From the NCBI RefSeq assembly GCF_000380335.1, contig NC_021149.1, positions 3,462,501 to 3,526,500 of the forward strand: a stretch of DNA of 64,000 bases, given 5' to 3'. Source of the stretch: Azotobacter vinelandii CA (lineage in GTDB: Bacteria > Pseudomonadota > Gammaproteobacteria > Pseudomonadales > Pseudomonadaceae). How positions within the stretch are numbered: position 1 is the stretch's first letter; each line of letters opens with the position of its first letter. Of the stretch, positions 1 to 9,551 are shown piece after piece. Both the position numbers and the translations under genes were made by a program. Below the pieces are notes generated by a model. The model was not told the origin of the DNA and did no database searches. It saw only the letters and a program-made list of their open reading frames with translations.

Positions 1-435
1 GGCACCATCCGCGGCCGCGCGGTGCTCGACAATGCCGATGGCCGCTTCACGCCCGGTCTGTATGCACGCATCCGGCTGGTCGGTAGCGACACCTACGCCG
101 CCACCCTGATCCAGGACACCGCGATCGGCACCGACCTGGGCAAGAAATTCGTCCTGGTCCTCGGCGCGGACAACACCCTGAGTTACCGCAGCGTCGAGCT
201 GGGACCGAAGCTGGAGAGCCTGCGCATCGTCCGCCAGGGCCTGGCCAAGGGCGAGCGGATCGTGGTCAACGGCCTGCAGCGCGCCCTGCCCGGCAGCGCC
301 GTGGAAGCGCAGGACGTGCCCATGGCCGATGCCGATACCCTTGCCGCCCTGGCCCGCCAGCGTCGGGCGCTGGAAGGCGATGCCGCATCCCGCGTGGCGA
401 GTCGCGCGAGCGCGGTCGAGGACGGGCGCCCATGA
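1..435 (+). CDS. RND efflux periplasmic adaptor, MexE-like (C-terminal part)
   Basis: Open from the first base of the window in frame 1; about 144 codons of the C-terminal end are present. The residues match the beta-barrel and membrane-proximal end of MexE/AcrA-type membrane fusion proteins (FTPGLYARIRLVG, then an alternating-strand domain, GERIVVNGLQRALPGSAV). Such proteins sit in the periplasm and join an inner-membrane RND pump to an outer-membrane channel. The stop overlaps the next start in an ATGA, so the two are translationally coupled as expected for an adaptor-pump pair. The N-terminus, signal sequence and any upstream regulator lie outside the window. Confidence 0.9.
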   Translation, partial: GTIRGRAVLDNADGRFTPGLYARIRLVGSDTYAATLIQDTAIGTDLGKKFVLVLGADNTLSYRSVELGPKLESLRIVRQGLAKGERIVVNGLQRALPGSAVEAQDVPMADADTLAALARQRRALEGDAASRVASRASAVEDGRP

Positions 436-3400
436 ACTTCTCGCAATTCTTCATCCACCGGCCGATCTTCGCCGCCGTGCTCTCGCTGCTGACCCTGATC
501 GGCGGCGCCATCGCACTGTTCCAGTTGCCGATCAGCGAATACCCGGAAGTGGTGCCGCCCACCGTGGTGGTGCGCGCCAACTTCCCGGGCGCCAACCCCA
601 AGGTGATCGGTGAAACGGTCGCCTCGCCGCTGGAACAGGCCATCGTCGGCGTCGAGGGAATGCTCTACATGTCGTCCCAGGCCACCTCCGACGGCAAGTT
701 GACCCTGACCATCACCTTCGCCCTCGGCACCGATCTGGACAACGCCCAGGTGCAGGTGCAGAACCGCGTGACCCGCACCATGCCGACCCTGCCCACCGAA
801 GTGCAGCGCCTCGGCGTGACCGTCGACAAGGCCTCGCCGGACCTGACCATGGTGGTTCACCTGACCTCGCCGGACGAACGCTACGACATGCTCTACCTGT
901 CCAACTACGCCACGCTCAACGTCAAGGACGAGCTGGCGCGTCTCGACGGCGTGGGCGACGTGCAACTGTTCGGCCTCGGCAACTACTCCCTGCGCGTCTG
1001 GCTCGATCCGCACCGGGTGGCCTCGCGCGGCCTCACCGCCATGGACGTGGTCGACGCCATCCGCGAGCAGAACCGCCAGGTCGCCGCCGGCTCCCTCGGC
1101 GCACCGCCGGCACCGGGCGACACCGGCTTCCAGCTGTCGATCAACACCCAGGGCCGCCTGGTCAGCGAGGAGGAGTTCGAAAACATCATCGTCCGTGCAG
1201 GTGAGGACGGTGAGATCACCCGCCTGAAGGACATCGCCCGCATCGAACTGGGCTCCAGCCAGTACGCCCTGCGCTCGCAACTGAACAACCGGCCGGCCGT
1301 GGCCATGCCGGTCTTCCAGCGCCCCGGCTCCAACGCCATCGATATCTCCGACGCGGTGCGCGCGCGCATGGCCGAGCTGAAGCAGAGCTTTCCGCAGGGC
1401 GTCGACTACTCCATCGTCTACGACCCGACCGTGTTCGTGCGCGGCTCCATCGAGGCGGTGGTGCACACCCTGTTCGAGGCGATCGTCCTGGTGGTGCTGG
1501 TGGTGATCCTGTTCCTGCAGACCTGGCGCGCCTCGATCATTCCCCTGGCGGCGGTACCGGTGTCGCTGATCGGTACCTTCGCGGTGATGCACCTGTTCGG
1601 CTTCTCGCTCAACGCCCTGTCGCTGTTCGGCCTGGTGCTGGCCATCGGCATCGTGGTGGACGACGCGATCGTGGTGGTGGAGAACGTCGAGCGCAACATC
1701 GCCCTCGGCAAGCCGCCCCTGGAGGCGACCCGCCAGGCCATGCAGGAGGTGACCGGCCCCATCGTCGCCACGGCCCTGGTGCTTTGCGCGGTGTTCGTGC
1801 CGACGGCGTTCATCTCCGGCCTGACCGGACAGTTCTACCAGCAGTTCGCCCTGACCATCGCCATCTCCACGGTGATCTCGGCATTCAATTCGCTGACCCT
1901 GTCGCCGGCCCTGGCCGCCGTGCTGCTCAAGGACCACCACGCGCCCAAGGACCGTTTCTCCCGGGTGCTCGACAGGCTGCTCGGCGGCTGGCTGTTCGGG
2001 CCCTTCAACCGCCTGTTCGAGCGCGCCAGCCACGGCTATGTCGCTACCGTGCGCCACGTGCTGCGCGGCAGTGCCATCGCCCTGCTGGTCTACGGCGGGC
2101 TGATGGGCCTGACCTGGCTGGGCTTCTCCAGCACCCCGACAGGCTTCGTACCGCCGCAGGACAAGCAGTACCTGGTCGCCTTCGCCCAGTTGCCGGACGC
2201 CGCCACCCTCGACCGCACCGATGCGGTGATCCAGCGCATGTCGGAGATCGCCGGCCGGCATCCGGGGGTAGCCGACACCGTGGCCTTCCCCGGCCTGTCG
2301 ATCAACGGCTTCACCAACAGCCCGAACAGCGGCATCGTCTTCACCCCCCTCAAGTCCTTCGAGGAACGCCAGGACCCGTCGCTGTCGGCGGATGCCATCG
2401 CCGCCGAGCTGAACCGCCGGTTCGCCGAGATCCAGGACGCCTACATCGCCATCTTCCCGCCGCCGCCGGTGCAGGGCCTCGGCACCATCGGCGGCTTCCG
2501 CGTGCAGGTCCAGGACCGTGGCGGCCTCGGCTACGAGGAGCTGTATCGGCAGGTGCAGAACGTCATCGCCAAGAGCCGCACGGTGCCGGAGCTGGCCGGC
2601 CTGTTCACCAGCTACCAGGTGAACGTGCCGCAGGTCGACGCCGACATCGACCGGGAAAAGGCCAAGACCCACGGCGTGGCCATCAGCGACATTTTCGACA
2701 CCCTGCAGGTGTATCTGGGATCGCTGTACGCCAACGACTTCAACCGCTTCGGCCGTACCTATCAAGTCAATGTCCAGGCCGAGCAGCGGTTTCGCCTGGA
2801 ACCGGCACAGATCGGCCAGCTCAAGGTGCGCAACAACCGTGGCGAGATGGTGCCGCTGTCGACCTTCGTCAGGATCGAAGGCAGCGCCGGTCCCGATCGA
2901 GTGATGCACTACAACGGCTTCCTCACCGCCGAGATCAACGGCGCCGCCGCCCCCGGCTACAGCTCCGGCCAGGCCGAGGCGGCGATGGAGCGGCTGCTGC
3001 GCGAGGAACTGCCGGGCGGCATGACCTTCGAGTGGACCGAGCTGACCTACCAGCAGATCCTCGCCGGCAACACCGCCATCTTCGTGTTCCCGCTCTGCGT
3101 GCTGCTGGCGTTCCTGGTCCTGGCCGCCCAGTACGAGAGCTGGGGCCTGCCGCTGGCGGTGATCCTGATCGTGCCCATGACCCTGCTGTCGGCCATCGTC
3201 GGCGTCAGGATCGCGGGCGGAGACAACAACGTCTTCACCCAGATCGGCCTGATCGTGCTGGTGGGGCTGGCCTGCAAGAACGCCATCCTCATCGTCGAGT
3301 TCGCCAAGGATCGGCAGGCGGAGGGCCTGGACCGCATCGCCGCCGTGCTGGAGGCCTGCCGCCTGCGCCTGCGGCCGATCCTGATGACCTCCATCGCCTT

Positions 3401-3605
3401 CATCATGGGCGTGGTGCCGCTGGTGCTGTCCTCCGGGGCCGGCGCCGAGATGCGCCATGCCATGGGGGTGGCAGTGTTCTCCGGGATGATCGGCGTGACG
3501 CTCTTCGGCCTGCTGTTGACCCCGGTATTCTTCGTGCTGGTACGGGCTTTCGTCGAACGACGCGAAGCCCGTCGGAACCGGCAGGCACTCGAAGCGCAGG
3601 GATGA
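432..3605 (+). CDS. RND multidrug efflux transporter, MexF-like inner-membrane pump
   Basis: 1057 residues, normal length for a hydrophobe/amphiphile efflux (HAE-1) RND pump. It begins NFSQFFIHRPIFAAVLS and has the LPISEYPEVVPP segment typical of the MexF branch, two large periplasmic loops, and the TM4 signature GIVVDDAIVVVENVERN whose paired aspartates carry the proton relay. The second half repeats the fold (LACKNAILIVEFAK). Best relative from memory is MexF, which exports chloramphenicol, quinolones and related compounds; the substrate here is not known. No outer-membrane channel gene (OprN-like) follows; the next gene is on the other strand, so the channel must be shared or encoded elsewhere. 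Confidence 0.95.
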   Translation: MNFSQFFIHRPIFAAVLSLLTLIGGAIALFQLPISEYPEVVPPTVVVRANFPGANPKVIGETVASPLEQAIVGVEGMLYMSSQATSDGKLTLTITFALGTDLDNAQVQVQNRVTRTMPTLPTEVQRLGVTVDKASPDLTMVVHLTSPDERYDMLYLSNYATLNVKDELARLDGVGDVQLFGLGNYSLRVWLDPHRVASRGLTAMDVVDAIREQNRQVAAGSLGAPPAPGDTGFQLSINTQGRLVSEEEFENIIVRAGEDGEITRLKDIARIELGSSQYALRSQLNNRPAVAMPVFQRPGSNAIDISDAVRARMAELKQSFPQGVDYSIVYDPTVFVRGSIEAVVHTLFEAIVLVVLVVILFLQTWRASIIPLAAVPVSLIGTFAVMHLFGFSLNALSLFGLVLAIGIVVDDAIVVVENVERNIALGKPPLEATRQAMQEVTGPIVATALVLCAVFVPTAFISGLTGQFYQQFALTIAISTVISAFNSLTLSPALAAVLLKDHHAPKDRFSRVLDRLLGGWLFGPFNRLFERASHGYVATVRHVLRGSAIALLVYGGLMGLTWLGFSSTPTGFVPPQDKQYLVAFAQLPDAATLDRTDAVIQRMSEIAGRHPGVADTVAFPGLSINGFTNSPNSGIVFTPLKSFEERQDPSLSADAIAAELNRRFAEIQDAYIAIFPPPPVQGLGTIGGFRVQVQDRGGLGYEELYRQVQNVIAKSRTVPELAGLFTSYQVNVPQVDADIDREKAKTHGVAISDIFDTLQVYLGSLYANDFNRFGRTYQVNVQAEQRFRLEPAQIGQLKVRNNRGEMVPLSTFVRIEGSAGPDRVMHYNGFLTAEINGAAAPGYSSGQAEAAMERLLREELPGGMTFEWTELTYQQILAGNTAIFVFPLCVLLAFLVLAAQYESWGLPLAVILIVPMTLLSAIVGVRIAGGDNNVFTQIGLIVLVGLACKNAILIVEFAKDRQAEGLDRIAAVLEACRLRLRPILMTSIAFIMGVVPLVLSSGAGAEMRHAMGVAVFSGMIGVTLFGLLLTPVFFVLVRAFVERREARRNRQALEAQG

Positions 3606-3695
3606 AACCATGGCGTGCCGCCAAGGCGGAGCCCGCATCGCGGCCAAGCGGCGGCGGATCGCTTCGCCATGCGCCGTCCGCCCGGGGCTGTGTCC

Positions 3696-4289
3696 TCATC
3701 CGGCCTTCCAGTGGCTGGCCAGCGGCGTGGCCGCGCCGGAGACCGGGTCGGTTCCGGGAAACGGCAGGCTCTCCATATGCGCGAGCATTCGCGCCGTGGG
3801 CGCTTCCCGGCACAGGTCGGGACCCTGGCCCGGCGGATAGGCGCCCACGACCAGGAAATCCGCGCTCGCTTCCAGGCGGCAATGGCCGGTGCCGACCGGC
3901 AGCAGGGCGACATCGCCGGCGCCGACCACGACTTCGCGCCCGCCCGGCCCGCCGAGCAGGAGCCGCGCGCTGCCACGGGCGAAGCCGAGCACCTCGTGGG
4001 CGGTGGAATGGTAGTGGTGGAAGGAATAGACGCCGTTGCGCCAGGCCGAGGGCCAGCCGTTGCGGTCGAAGGCGGCCTCGAAGGCCGCCGCCGGATCGTG
4101 GCCGGACGCCGGGATGGCGCCGCGATAGAGCAGCACCGGCAGGCGCGGATTGTTCGGCATCCAGTCGTTGCGCTCGAGCAGCAGCGTCTCCGGCTCGGCC
4201 GGGGTCGTCCCGCGCGCGGGCGGCAGGGCTCCAGTGGCGGCGAGGCCGGCGAGCAGGGCGTTGAAGCGTCGTCTGTCGAGGGGACTCAT
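3696..4289 (-). CDS. Cupin-domain protein with Tat-type signal, YjlB-like
   Basis: 197 residues. The N-terminus has a twin-arginine motif (DRRRFNALL) and a hydrophobic stretch ending near ALPPARG, suggesting Tat export to the periplasm. The body carries a cupin signature with metal-ligand-type histidines ([19 protein letters not shown], then [18 protein letters not shown]), closest in my memory to the YjlB family. The substrate is unknown. It overlaps the preceding dehydrogenase by an ATGA, so the two are co-translated and may act on the same small oxo- or sugar-like molecule; that pairing is inference. Family assignment is good, function is not. Confidence 0.8.
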   Translation of the reverse strand: MSPLDRRRFNALLAGLAATGALPPARGTTPAEPETLLLERNDWMPNNPRLPVLLYRGAIPASGHDPAAAFEAAFDRNGWPSAWRNGVYSFHHYHSTAHEVLGFARGSARLLLGGPGGREVVVGAGDVALLPVGTGHCRLEASADFLVVGAYPPGQGPDLCREAPTARMLAHMESLPFPGTDPVSGAATPLASHWKAG

Positions 4290-5224
4290 CCGGCATTCTC
4301 CCGAGTAGTGGACAGGAAGCCGGGCGAGCCGGCGGAGGTGACGGTATCCAGACCGGCGTCGCGTCCGGGCAGATCGCCGATGGCCGACCAGTCCAACTCC
4401 TCGCCGCCGTGGGCCAGCAGCGACAGGAAGCGGTCGCGCAGCAGACTGGCCAGTGGCAACGGCACCTGCAGCGCCTCGGCGGCGGCCAGCACCAGCCGGA
4501 TGTCCTTCTGGCCCAACGACGCGGCAAACCCCGCCGGCTGGAATTTCCGCTCGGCGATCAGCGCGCCGTAGGTCTTGTAGATCGGTGCGCCGAACAGCGT
4601 GGAAGTGAGGATGTCCAGGTACTGGTGGCGATCGATACCGCCCTTTTCGGCCAGCGCCATCGCCTCGCCGAGGGATTCGATCACCGAGGCGATCAGGAAG
4701 TTGCCGCTGAGCTTGACCAGATTGGCGGCCTGTGGTGTCGCGGAAACGCCGAAAGTCTTCTGGCCGATCGCCTCGAGCAGCGGAGCGACCTTGGCGACGG
4801 CGTCGTCGGCGCCGGCGGCGACCACGAACAGCTTGCCGGCCGCGGCCGCGTCCGGGCGGCCGAACACCGGCGCCGAGACGTAGCCCTGGCCAGCTTCGCC
4901 GTGCGCGGCCTGCAGCTCTCCGGCCAGGGCCACGCCGATGGTGCTCGACGAGACATGGACGGCTCCCTCGGGCAATGCCGCGAGGACGCCGCCCTCGCCG
5001 AATACCACTTCGCGCACGGCTTCGTCGTTGGCCAGCATGGAGAACACGGCGTCGGCGTCACGACAGGCGTGAGCCACGTCGGTCGCCAGCCCGGCCCCGG
5101 CCCGTACCAGCGCCTCGGCCCTCTCCAGCGTCCGGTTGTGGACGGTGACGGTGTGGCCGGCCTTGAGCAGGTTGGCGGCCATGCCGGAGCCCATGCGGCC
5201 CAGGCCGATGAAACCTACCTTCAT
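4286..5224 (-). CDS. NAD(P)-dependent oxidoreductase of the 3-hydroxyisobutyrate dehydrogenase family
   Basis: 312 residues. The N-terminus [22 protein letters not shown] is the dinucleotide-binding GxGxxG signature of beta-hydroxyacid dehydrogenases. The substrate loop (HVSSSTIG) and the catalytic-lysine region ([14 protein letters not shown]) follow at the usual spacing. Such enzymes oxidise beta-hydroxyacids or reduce tartronate or succinic semialdehyde; the exact substrate cannot be told. A strong GGAGG ribosome site lies about ten bases before the ATG. The stop overlaps the cupin start, giving a two-gene unit. In the same strand further upstream lie an aldo/keto reductase and a small ABM monooxygenase, suggesting a carbonyl-handling neighbourhood. 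Confidence 0.85.
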   Translation of the reverse strand: MKVGFIGLGRMGSGMAANLLKAGHTVTVHNRTLERAEALVRAGAGLATDVAHACRDADAVFSMLANDEAVREVVFGEGGVLAALPEGAVHVSSSTIGVALAGELQAAHGEAGQGYVSAPVFGRPDAAAAGKLFVVAAGADDAVAKVAPLLEAIGQKTFGVSATPQAANLVKLSGNFLIASVIESLGEAMALAEKGGIDRHQYLDILTSTLFGAPIYKTYGALIAERKFQPAGFAASLGQKDIRLVLAAAEALQVPLPLASLLRDRFLSLLAHGGEELDWSAIGDLPGRDAGLDTVTSAGSPGFLSTTRENAG

Positions 5225-5430
5225 GATGGTTGCCTCCTGTGTTTCGCCCGGTACCGGGGATCGATGGCGGAAATGCCGGACAGGGTACGGGGCGGGATGG
5301 AACGGACGAGCGGACTCATGCCACGCCCCGGAACGACTGAAGCCAAGGAGGAGAGTCGCATGGCAGGTCTCCCGGATGCGGGCGGGAACCGCCGGGGCGT
5401 GGAGCGAGGCACGCGCCCGGCGGAGCCGGT

Positions 5431-6567
5431 TCAGGCCGCAGGCAGCGGCGCCTGTTCATCGATGAGCCCGAGTCGCTTGAGTTCGGCCCAGAAGTCGGCC
5501 GGAATCTTCACCGACAACGATTCGGCATTGGCGCGCACCTGCTCGGGCGTGCGCGCGCCGGGGATGATCGCCGACACCACCTCCGGCGCGTTGGCGAACT
5601 GCAGCGCGGCGGTGCGCAGGTCCACGCCGTGGCGGTCGCACACCGCCTGCACGCTGGTGCGCTTGGCCGGTGCCCAGTCCGGCACGCTGCTGGCGTAGAG
5701 GTAGCGGTCGCGTCCGGCGAGGTAGCCGGCCAGCAGCGGCGAGCCGACCACCACCGAGATGCCGCGCTCGGCCAGCTTCGGGAAGGTCTCGTGCAGGGCG
5801 CGCTGGTGATCCAGCAGCGAATACTGGCAAGCCAGCAGGAAGATGTCCGGGTCGGCCTCGGCCACGCAGCGCAGCGCCGGCTCCGGATCGTTCACGCCCA
5901 TGCCCCAGGCCTTGATCAGGCCCTCCTCGCGCAGTCTGGTCAGTTCCGGGAAAGCCCCCTTGGCGGCCTGCTCGAAGTATTCCGGCCAGCGCTCGCCGAT
6001 ATCGCCGTTGCTCGGCGCCAGGTCGTGCACGAACACGATGTCGAGCTGCGAAACGCCTAGCCGCTGCAGGCTGTCCTCCACCGAGCGGCGCACGCCGGCG
6101 GCCGAGTAGTCGTAACGGTAGGCGAACGGCGAAGGCGCGTGCCACATCGTCTTCGGCGGGGTGCGGGTGGCGCTGAGCACGCGCCCGACCTTGGTGGAGA
6201 GTACGTATTCGTCCGGCGCGCGATTGTGCAGGAAATGACCGAAGCGGCGTTCGCTCAGGCCCAGGCCGTACCAGGGCGAGGTGTCGAAGTAGCGCACGCC
6301 GGCGGCCCAGGCAGCCTCCAGGGTCTGCTCGCTCTGCTGGTCGCTGCTCGGGGCGAAGCCGTTGCCGATCGCCACGCCGCCCAGACCCAGGCGGATGGGG
6401 GGACGGTAGCGTCCGCCAACGCGGGGGGCGTTGCCCGGTAGAGGACGCGGATCGATTCTGCCTTGCGTGGGCAGAACGCTGCCCGGACCGGTGGCGGACT
6501 GTGCCAGCAGGGGCGCGGCAGCCAGCGCGACGGCGGCGCTGGCAAGGAAATGGCGGCGTGTGTTCAT
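5431..6567 (-). CDS. Aldo/keto reductase with Tat signal peptide
   Basis: 378 residues from the ATG at 6567, which has GAGGAG about six bases upstream; an in-frame extension to 6669 lacks family residues. The N-terminus NTRRHFLASAAVALAAAPLL is a clear twin-arginine signal. The rest is an aldo/keto reductase barrel: GVRYFDTSPWYGLGLSERRFG carries the catalytic Asp and Tyr, STKVGRVL the lysine, and the C-terminal half includes DIVFVHD and SAIIPGARTPEQ, which bind NADP. It most resembles L-fucose or D-threo-aldose dehydrogenase-type members. Periplasmic targeting of an NADP-dependent fold is unusual but recurrent in Tat-exported reductases. Substrate unknown. Confidence 0.88.
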   Translation of the reverse strand: MNTRRHFLASAAVALAAAPLLAQSATGPGSVLPTQGRIDPRPLPGNAPRVGGRYRPPIRLGLGGVAIGNGFAPSSDQQSEQTLEAAWAAGVRYFDTSPWYGLGLSERRFGHFLHNRAPDEYVLSTKVGRVLSATRTPPKTMWHAPSPFAYRYDYSAAGVRRSVEDSLQRLGVSQLDIVFVHDLAPSNGDIGERWPEYFEQAAKGAFPELTRLREEGLIKAWGMGVNDPEPALRCVAEADPDIFLLACQYSLLDHQRALHETFPKLAERGISVVVGSPLLAGYLAGRDRYLYASSVPDWAPAKRTSVQAVCDRHGVDLRTAALQFANAPEVVSAIIPGARTPEQVRANAESLSVKIPADFWAELKRLGLIDEQAPLPAA

Positions 6568-6631
6568 CGTGGGCTCCTCGAGTCTGGGTGGAGGGTGCGA
6601 CGCAGTGAAAATGTGCAAGGACGGGGGCGGG

Positions 6632-6928
6632 TCAGGCCAGTTCTTCCAGCAGCAGGACCTGCAATTCACCTTCGATCAGCGGTGTCAGCGCCTTGGCCAG
6701 GGTCTGGAAATGCGCGGTCTGTTCGTGCGCCGCCAGCGCGGCGCGGTCGCTCCAGCGCTCGACGAAGACGAAGCGGCCCGGCTGCTGCAGGTCGCGGTGA
6801 GGAACGTATTCGCGACAGCCCGGTTCGGCGCGGCTGGGCGCCACGCAGGCGGCGATGGCCTCGGCCACGGCCCGCTCCTTGCCGGGAGCGGCCTGGATGA
6901 TGGCGACGACACGCAGTTCGTTGGACAT
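6632..6928 (-). CDS. Antibiotic-biosynthesis-monooxygenase (ABM) domain protein, YgiN-like
   Basis: 98 residues, the full length of a single-domain ABM protein. The sequence NELRVVAIIQAAPGKE, then SRAEPGCREYVPHRDLQQPG, then ERWSDRAALAAHEQTAHF follows the ferredoxin-like dimeric barrel pattern (quinol monooxygenase YgiN and relatives). An AAGGAG ribosome site lies ten bases before the ATG. These small cytosolic enzymes oxidise quinols or reactive phenolics without cofactor. It sits 64 bases upstream of the aldo/keto reductase on the same strand and is probably co-transcribed with it. Confidence 0.82.
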   Translation of the reverse strand: MSNELRVVAIIQAAPGKERAVAEAIAACVAPSRAEPGCREYVPHRDLQQPGRFVFVERWSDRAALAAHEQTAHFQTLAKALTPLIEGELQVLLLEELA

Positions 6929-7160
6929 GGAAAGTCTCCTTGGGGGAAATCAGAGGCATGGAGCCGGGCGCCGACGCTGGGCGCGCGCACCGCTCGGTAC
7001 GGGTATCGGTCGCCGTGGAGGCCGGGCGGCCGTTCGAGGATCGGGTACGGATGTAAAGCGCTGACGCGGATGCCGACGGGCCGGCCGATGGCCGCACGCC
7101 GAAGCGTCAAGGCCCCGGTGGCCGGCCGGCAGGCTGCTGGAACGAGGCGAGGACGGAAGC

Positions 7161-8237
7161 TCATGGCGTCTGCGGCAAGGTGCCGGTGCTGGCACGCGCG
7201 ACTATTTCGAATCCGGTGTCGATCACCCGCTGCGGCGGTTCCCGGCCGGCCAGCCGCTCCAGTAACAGCGCGGCGGCGCGCCGGCCCATGCCATGGCGGT
7301 CCACCGCCACGGAGGAGATCGCCGGCCGCACCGCGGCGGCGATCTCGGTGTCGTTGAAGCCCATCAGCGCGATCTCCTCCGGCACCCGCAGGCCTCGCCG
7401 TTGGGCCTCGAACAGCGCGCCGGCGGCCAGATCGTCGTTGGCGAAGAACACCGCCTGCACCTGCGGGTAGCGCTCCAGCAACTGCGCCAGCAGGCTTCCG
7501 CCCAGGCCGATCGAGAACGGTTCCTCGCTGCATAGTTCGTAATGGTCGGGCAGGCCGCGCGCGGCGAGTTCGACGCGGAAGCCTTCGGCACGCCGCGCGC
7601 TGCGCCGGTCGCGCGCGGCCAGGGTGCCGGCGTAGGCGATGTGGCGGTAGCCGCGCTCGGCGAAATGCGCCGCGACGGCGGCGCCCACGGCGCGGTGCGA
7701 GAAGCCGACGTTCATGTCGATCGGCTCCTCGGCCAGGTCCATGAACTCCACCACCGGCATTCCCGCCGCGGCCGCCTGTTGCAGGCGCAGACGCGTGGCC
7801 GGCAGGTGATCCACACCGGCCAGCAGCAGTCCGGCCGGAAACCAGCCGAGCAGGGTCGAGACCAGCCGCGCCTCGCTGTCCTGGTCGTATTCGGTAGTGG
7901 CCAGCAGCACTTCATGGCCGTGCCGGTCGAGCTCATCGTGCACGCCGCGCAGGAAAGGTACGTAGACCGTGTGGGCGAGGGTCGGGATCAGCACCGGCAC
8001 CACCCGGCTGGAACCGGAAGCCAATCCGCTGGCGACCCGGTTGGCGACATAACCCAGCCGTTCGACGGCGGCCAGCACGCGCTTGCGCAGGCGTGGCGAA
8101 ACCATGTCCGGCGTGCGCAGCGCGCGCGAGGCGGTGATTTCGCCGACCCCGGCGGCATCGGCTACTTCCTTGAGGGTCACGCGCTTGCCTTGTACCGGGG
8201 TGGCGCGTGTGCGGCGGGGCTTGGTCGACGAGGTCAC
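7161..8237 (-). CDS. LacI-family transcriptional regulator, GntR-type
   Basis: 358 residues from a GTG at 8237. Residues about 17-65 are a LacI helix-turn-helix (VTLKEVADAAGVGEITASRALRTPDMVSPRLRKRVLAAV), followed by a periplasmic-binding-protein-like sugar domain (LIPTLAHTVYVPFLRGVHDEL, FFANDDLAAGALFEAQRRG, ALMGFNDTEIA). The reading frame stays open to 8378, but the extra 47 codons would run through a 16-bp palindrome at 8275-8290 that looks like an operator; I therefore chose the GTG. The closest remembered relatives are gluconate-type repressors (GntR). No gluconate genes are adjacent; the candidate targets are its own gene and the oxidoreductase genes downstream. KDPG aldolase lies far away at 44 kb. 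Confidence 0.85.
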   Translation of the reverse strand: MTSSTKPRRTRATPVQGKRVTLKEVADAAGVGEITASRALRTPDMVSPRLRKRVLAAVERLGYVANRVASGLASGSSRVVPVLIPTLAHTVYVPFLRGVHDELDRHGHEVLLATTEYDQDSEARLVSTLLGWFPAGLLLAGVDHLPATRLRLQQAAAAGMPVVEFMDLAEEPIDMNVGFSHRAVGAAVAAHFAERGYRHIAYAGTLAARDRRSARRAEGFRVELAARGLPDHYELCSEEPFSIGLGGSLLAQLLERYPQVQAVFFANDDLAAGALFEAQRRGLRVPEEIALMGFNDTEIAAAVRPAISSVAVDRHGMGRRAAALLLERLAGREPPQRVIDTGFEIVARASTGTLPQTP

Positions 8238-8274
8238 GGCGGCGATACGAGGAAAGGGATGGATTGGAATGGCG

Positions 8275-8290
8275 ATGACAGCGCTACCAT
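8275..8290. promoter_or_regulatory. Probable LacI/GntR-type operator
   Basis: ATGACAGC-GCTACCAT is an imperfect palindrome with the central AGCGCT of LacI-family operators; six of eight positions match between half sites. It lies 38 bases upstream of the chosen GTG start of the LacI-type regulator, where autorepression would be expected. It is similar in layout to the gluconate-repressor consensus, which is inference from family knowledge. Confidence 0.55.
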
Positions 8291-8716
8291 AAGGATTCGT
8301 CGAGGCATGTGCAACAGCTTCGAACATGCTGTCAATATGCGATAAGTGTGCCGATCGATCGCAGCCCGGGGCCATCATCGCCCTCGGCCGGGCATCGCGT
8401 CCCCCTCTCCTCCCCCGCCTGCCGGCGGGTCACGGGACACACTCCAGTGGCGTCGCGAACCGGGTTCGGCGCCGGCCCGATGCTACACCCGAGGCCTCGC
8501 TCTCGATGCCGGAAAAACGTTCCGGGCGGCGCAGAGCCGCTCGAGGATCGTCGCTGCGACGGGCGCAAGAGATGAGTCCCGGCAAGGTCCGTATGCTTGT
8601 TTACGTCATGGTTTCCCTTTTCGGATCGGGCATACGGATTTTCCGGTTCGGCCCCGTGTTCGAAGCCGTGCGCTTGTCGTCGGGCCGGTCGCTTATCCCG
8701 CCCTGCGGCATCCGTC
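8291..8716. other. Intergenic stretch, no gene recognised
   Basis: About 430 bases between the repressor promoter and the end of the methyltransferase gene. Reading frames here lack family residues and look like run-through from neighbouring genes. No convincing T-tailed terminator was seen for the minus-strand operon that ends at 8717. Confidence 0.5.
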
Positions 8717-9541
8717 TCACCCGGCCAGCCGAAGGCCACTCGCAATGGCGCCTTTGAGAGTCACGTTCAACTCGTCCCGTTCTCCCGCCTGCTGCAGCGA
8801 GCGCAGCCAGCGCGCCGCGTCGCGCGGCCCGAGAGCCCCCGCCTGTACGGCAGTTCTGGCCACCCCCTCGAGCCCGAAAAGCACGACGGCGCTCCGAAAG
8901 TCGCCGAGGCTCAGTTGCGTCTGCCGATGGGCCATGAGCTGCAGCCCACATTCCATGAGGAGCCGATCCAGTCTTGCGCCAATGCATGCAGCGCCATCCC
9001 GCGAAATGCCCGCGCGGAGAACCGTTGCGGTCAGGTCGGACAGGCCGCCGCTGACTTCGAGTGTGCTCCAATCCGGTTCCGTGACGACGATGCGACCGCC
9101 CGGTACCGTCACGCGCATTGCCTCCATCAGCGCCTTTCGTGGGTCGCTCAGGAAGTGCAGCACACGGTCGATGCGCACGGCATCGAAGTGCGCATCGCCG
9201 AATGGCAAGGCGTGGATATCCGCCTGCAGAAAGACCAGCGGCAGGCGCAGGCCAGCGGCGCGCCTGTTCGCCGCCGCGATCATCGCCGGATTCAAATCGA
9301 CGCCCGTTACCCGGCCACCGAGGAGAGCGGCCTGCTTCGCCAGCGCCAGCGCATCCGTACCGGGTCCGCAGCCTATATCCAAGAGGTGCTCGCCGGCCTG
9401 CATGCGTAACATCTCGAAGCCGCATGCCTTTGCGGACCGAACCGCATCGATCGCCGATGCCAGGTCGAGGAAGGCGATGAGCGCCTCCGAAGCGCCGGGC
9501 TCGGCTGCGGCGGGCGGAGACGATGAGAACATGACGGACAT
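8717..9541 (-). CDS. Class I SAM-dependent methyltransferase in the RiPP-like operon
   Basis: 274 residues. Motif I is at about 53-63 (LLDIGCGPGTD), the acidic ribose-binding residue is in VTGVDLNPAMI at about 78-88, motif II/III follows in FGDAHFDAVRIDRVLHFLSDP, and post-III in VPGGRIVVTEPDW. This is the UbiE/Methyltransf_11 type used on small molecules and peptides. It starts ten bases after the protease gene stop and is the last gene of the minus-strand operon that begins with two precursor peptides. By inference it methylates the modified peptide, for example the free carboxylate of a C-terminal Cys or the N-terminus, but the residue modified cannot be read from sequence. Confidence 0.88.
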   Translation of the reverse strand: MSVMFSSSPPAAAEPGASEALIAFLDLASAIDAVRSAKACGFEMLRMQAGEHLLDIGCGPGTDALALAKQAALLGGRVTGVDLNPAMIAAANRRAAGLRLPLVFLQADIHALPFGDAHFDAVRIDRVLHFLSDPRKALMEAMRVTVPGGRIVVTEPDWSTLEVSGGLSDLTATVLRAGISRDGAACIGARLDRLLMECGLQLMAHRQTQLSLGDFRSAVVLFGLEGVARTAVQAGALGPRDAARWLRSLQQAGERDELNVTLKGAIASGLRLAG

Positions 9542-9551
9542 GCGGACTCCT

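Noticed and set aside
183-3647. 1154-codon open frame antisense to the RND pump
   Set aside because: His/Gln/Asp/Gly-rich composition with no family residues; it mirrors the GC-rich third-codon pattern of the real gene on the other strand.
1784-4264. 826-codon plus-strand frame overlapping the pump and cupin genes
   Set aside because: Arg/Pro/Gly-rich out-of-frame reading; both underlying genes are well supported.
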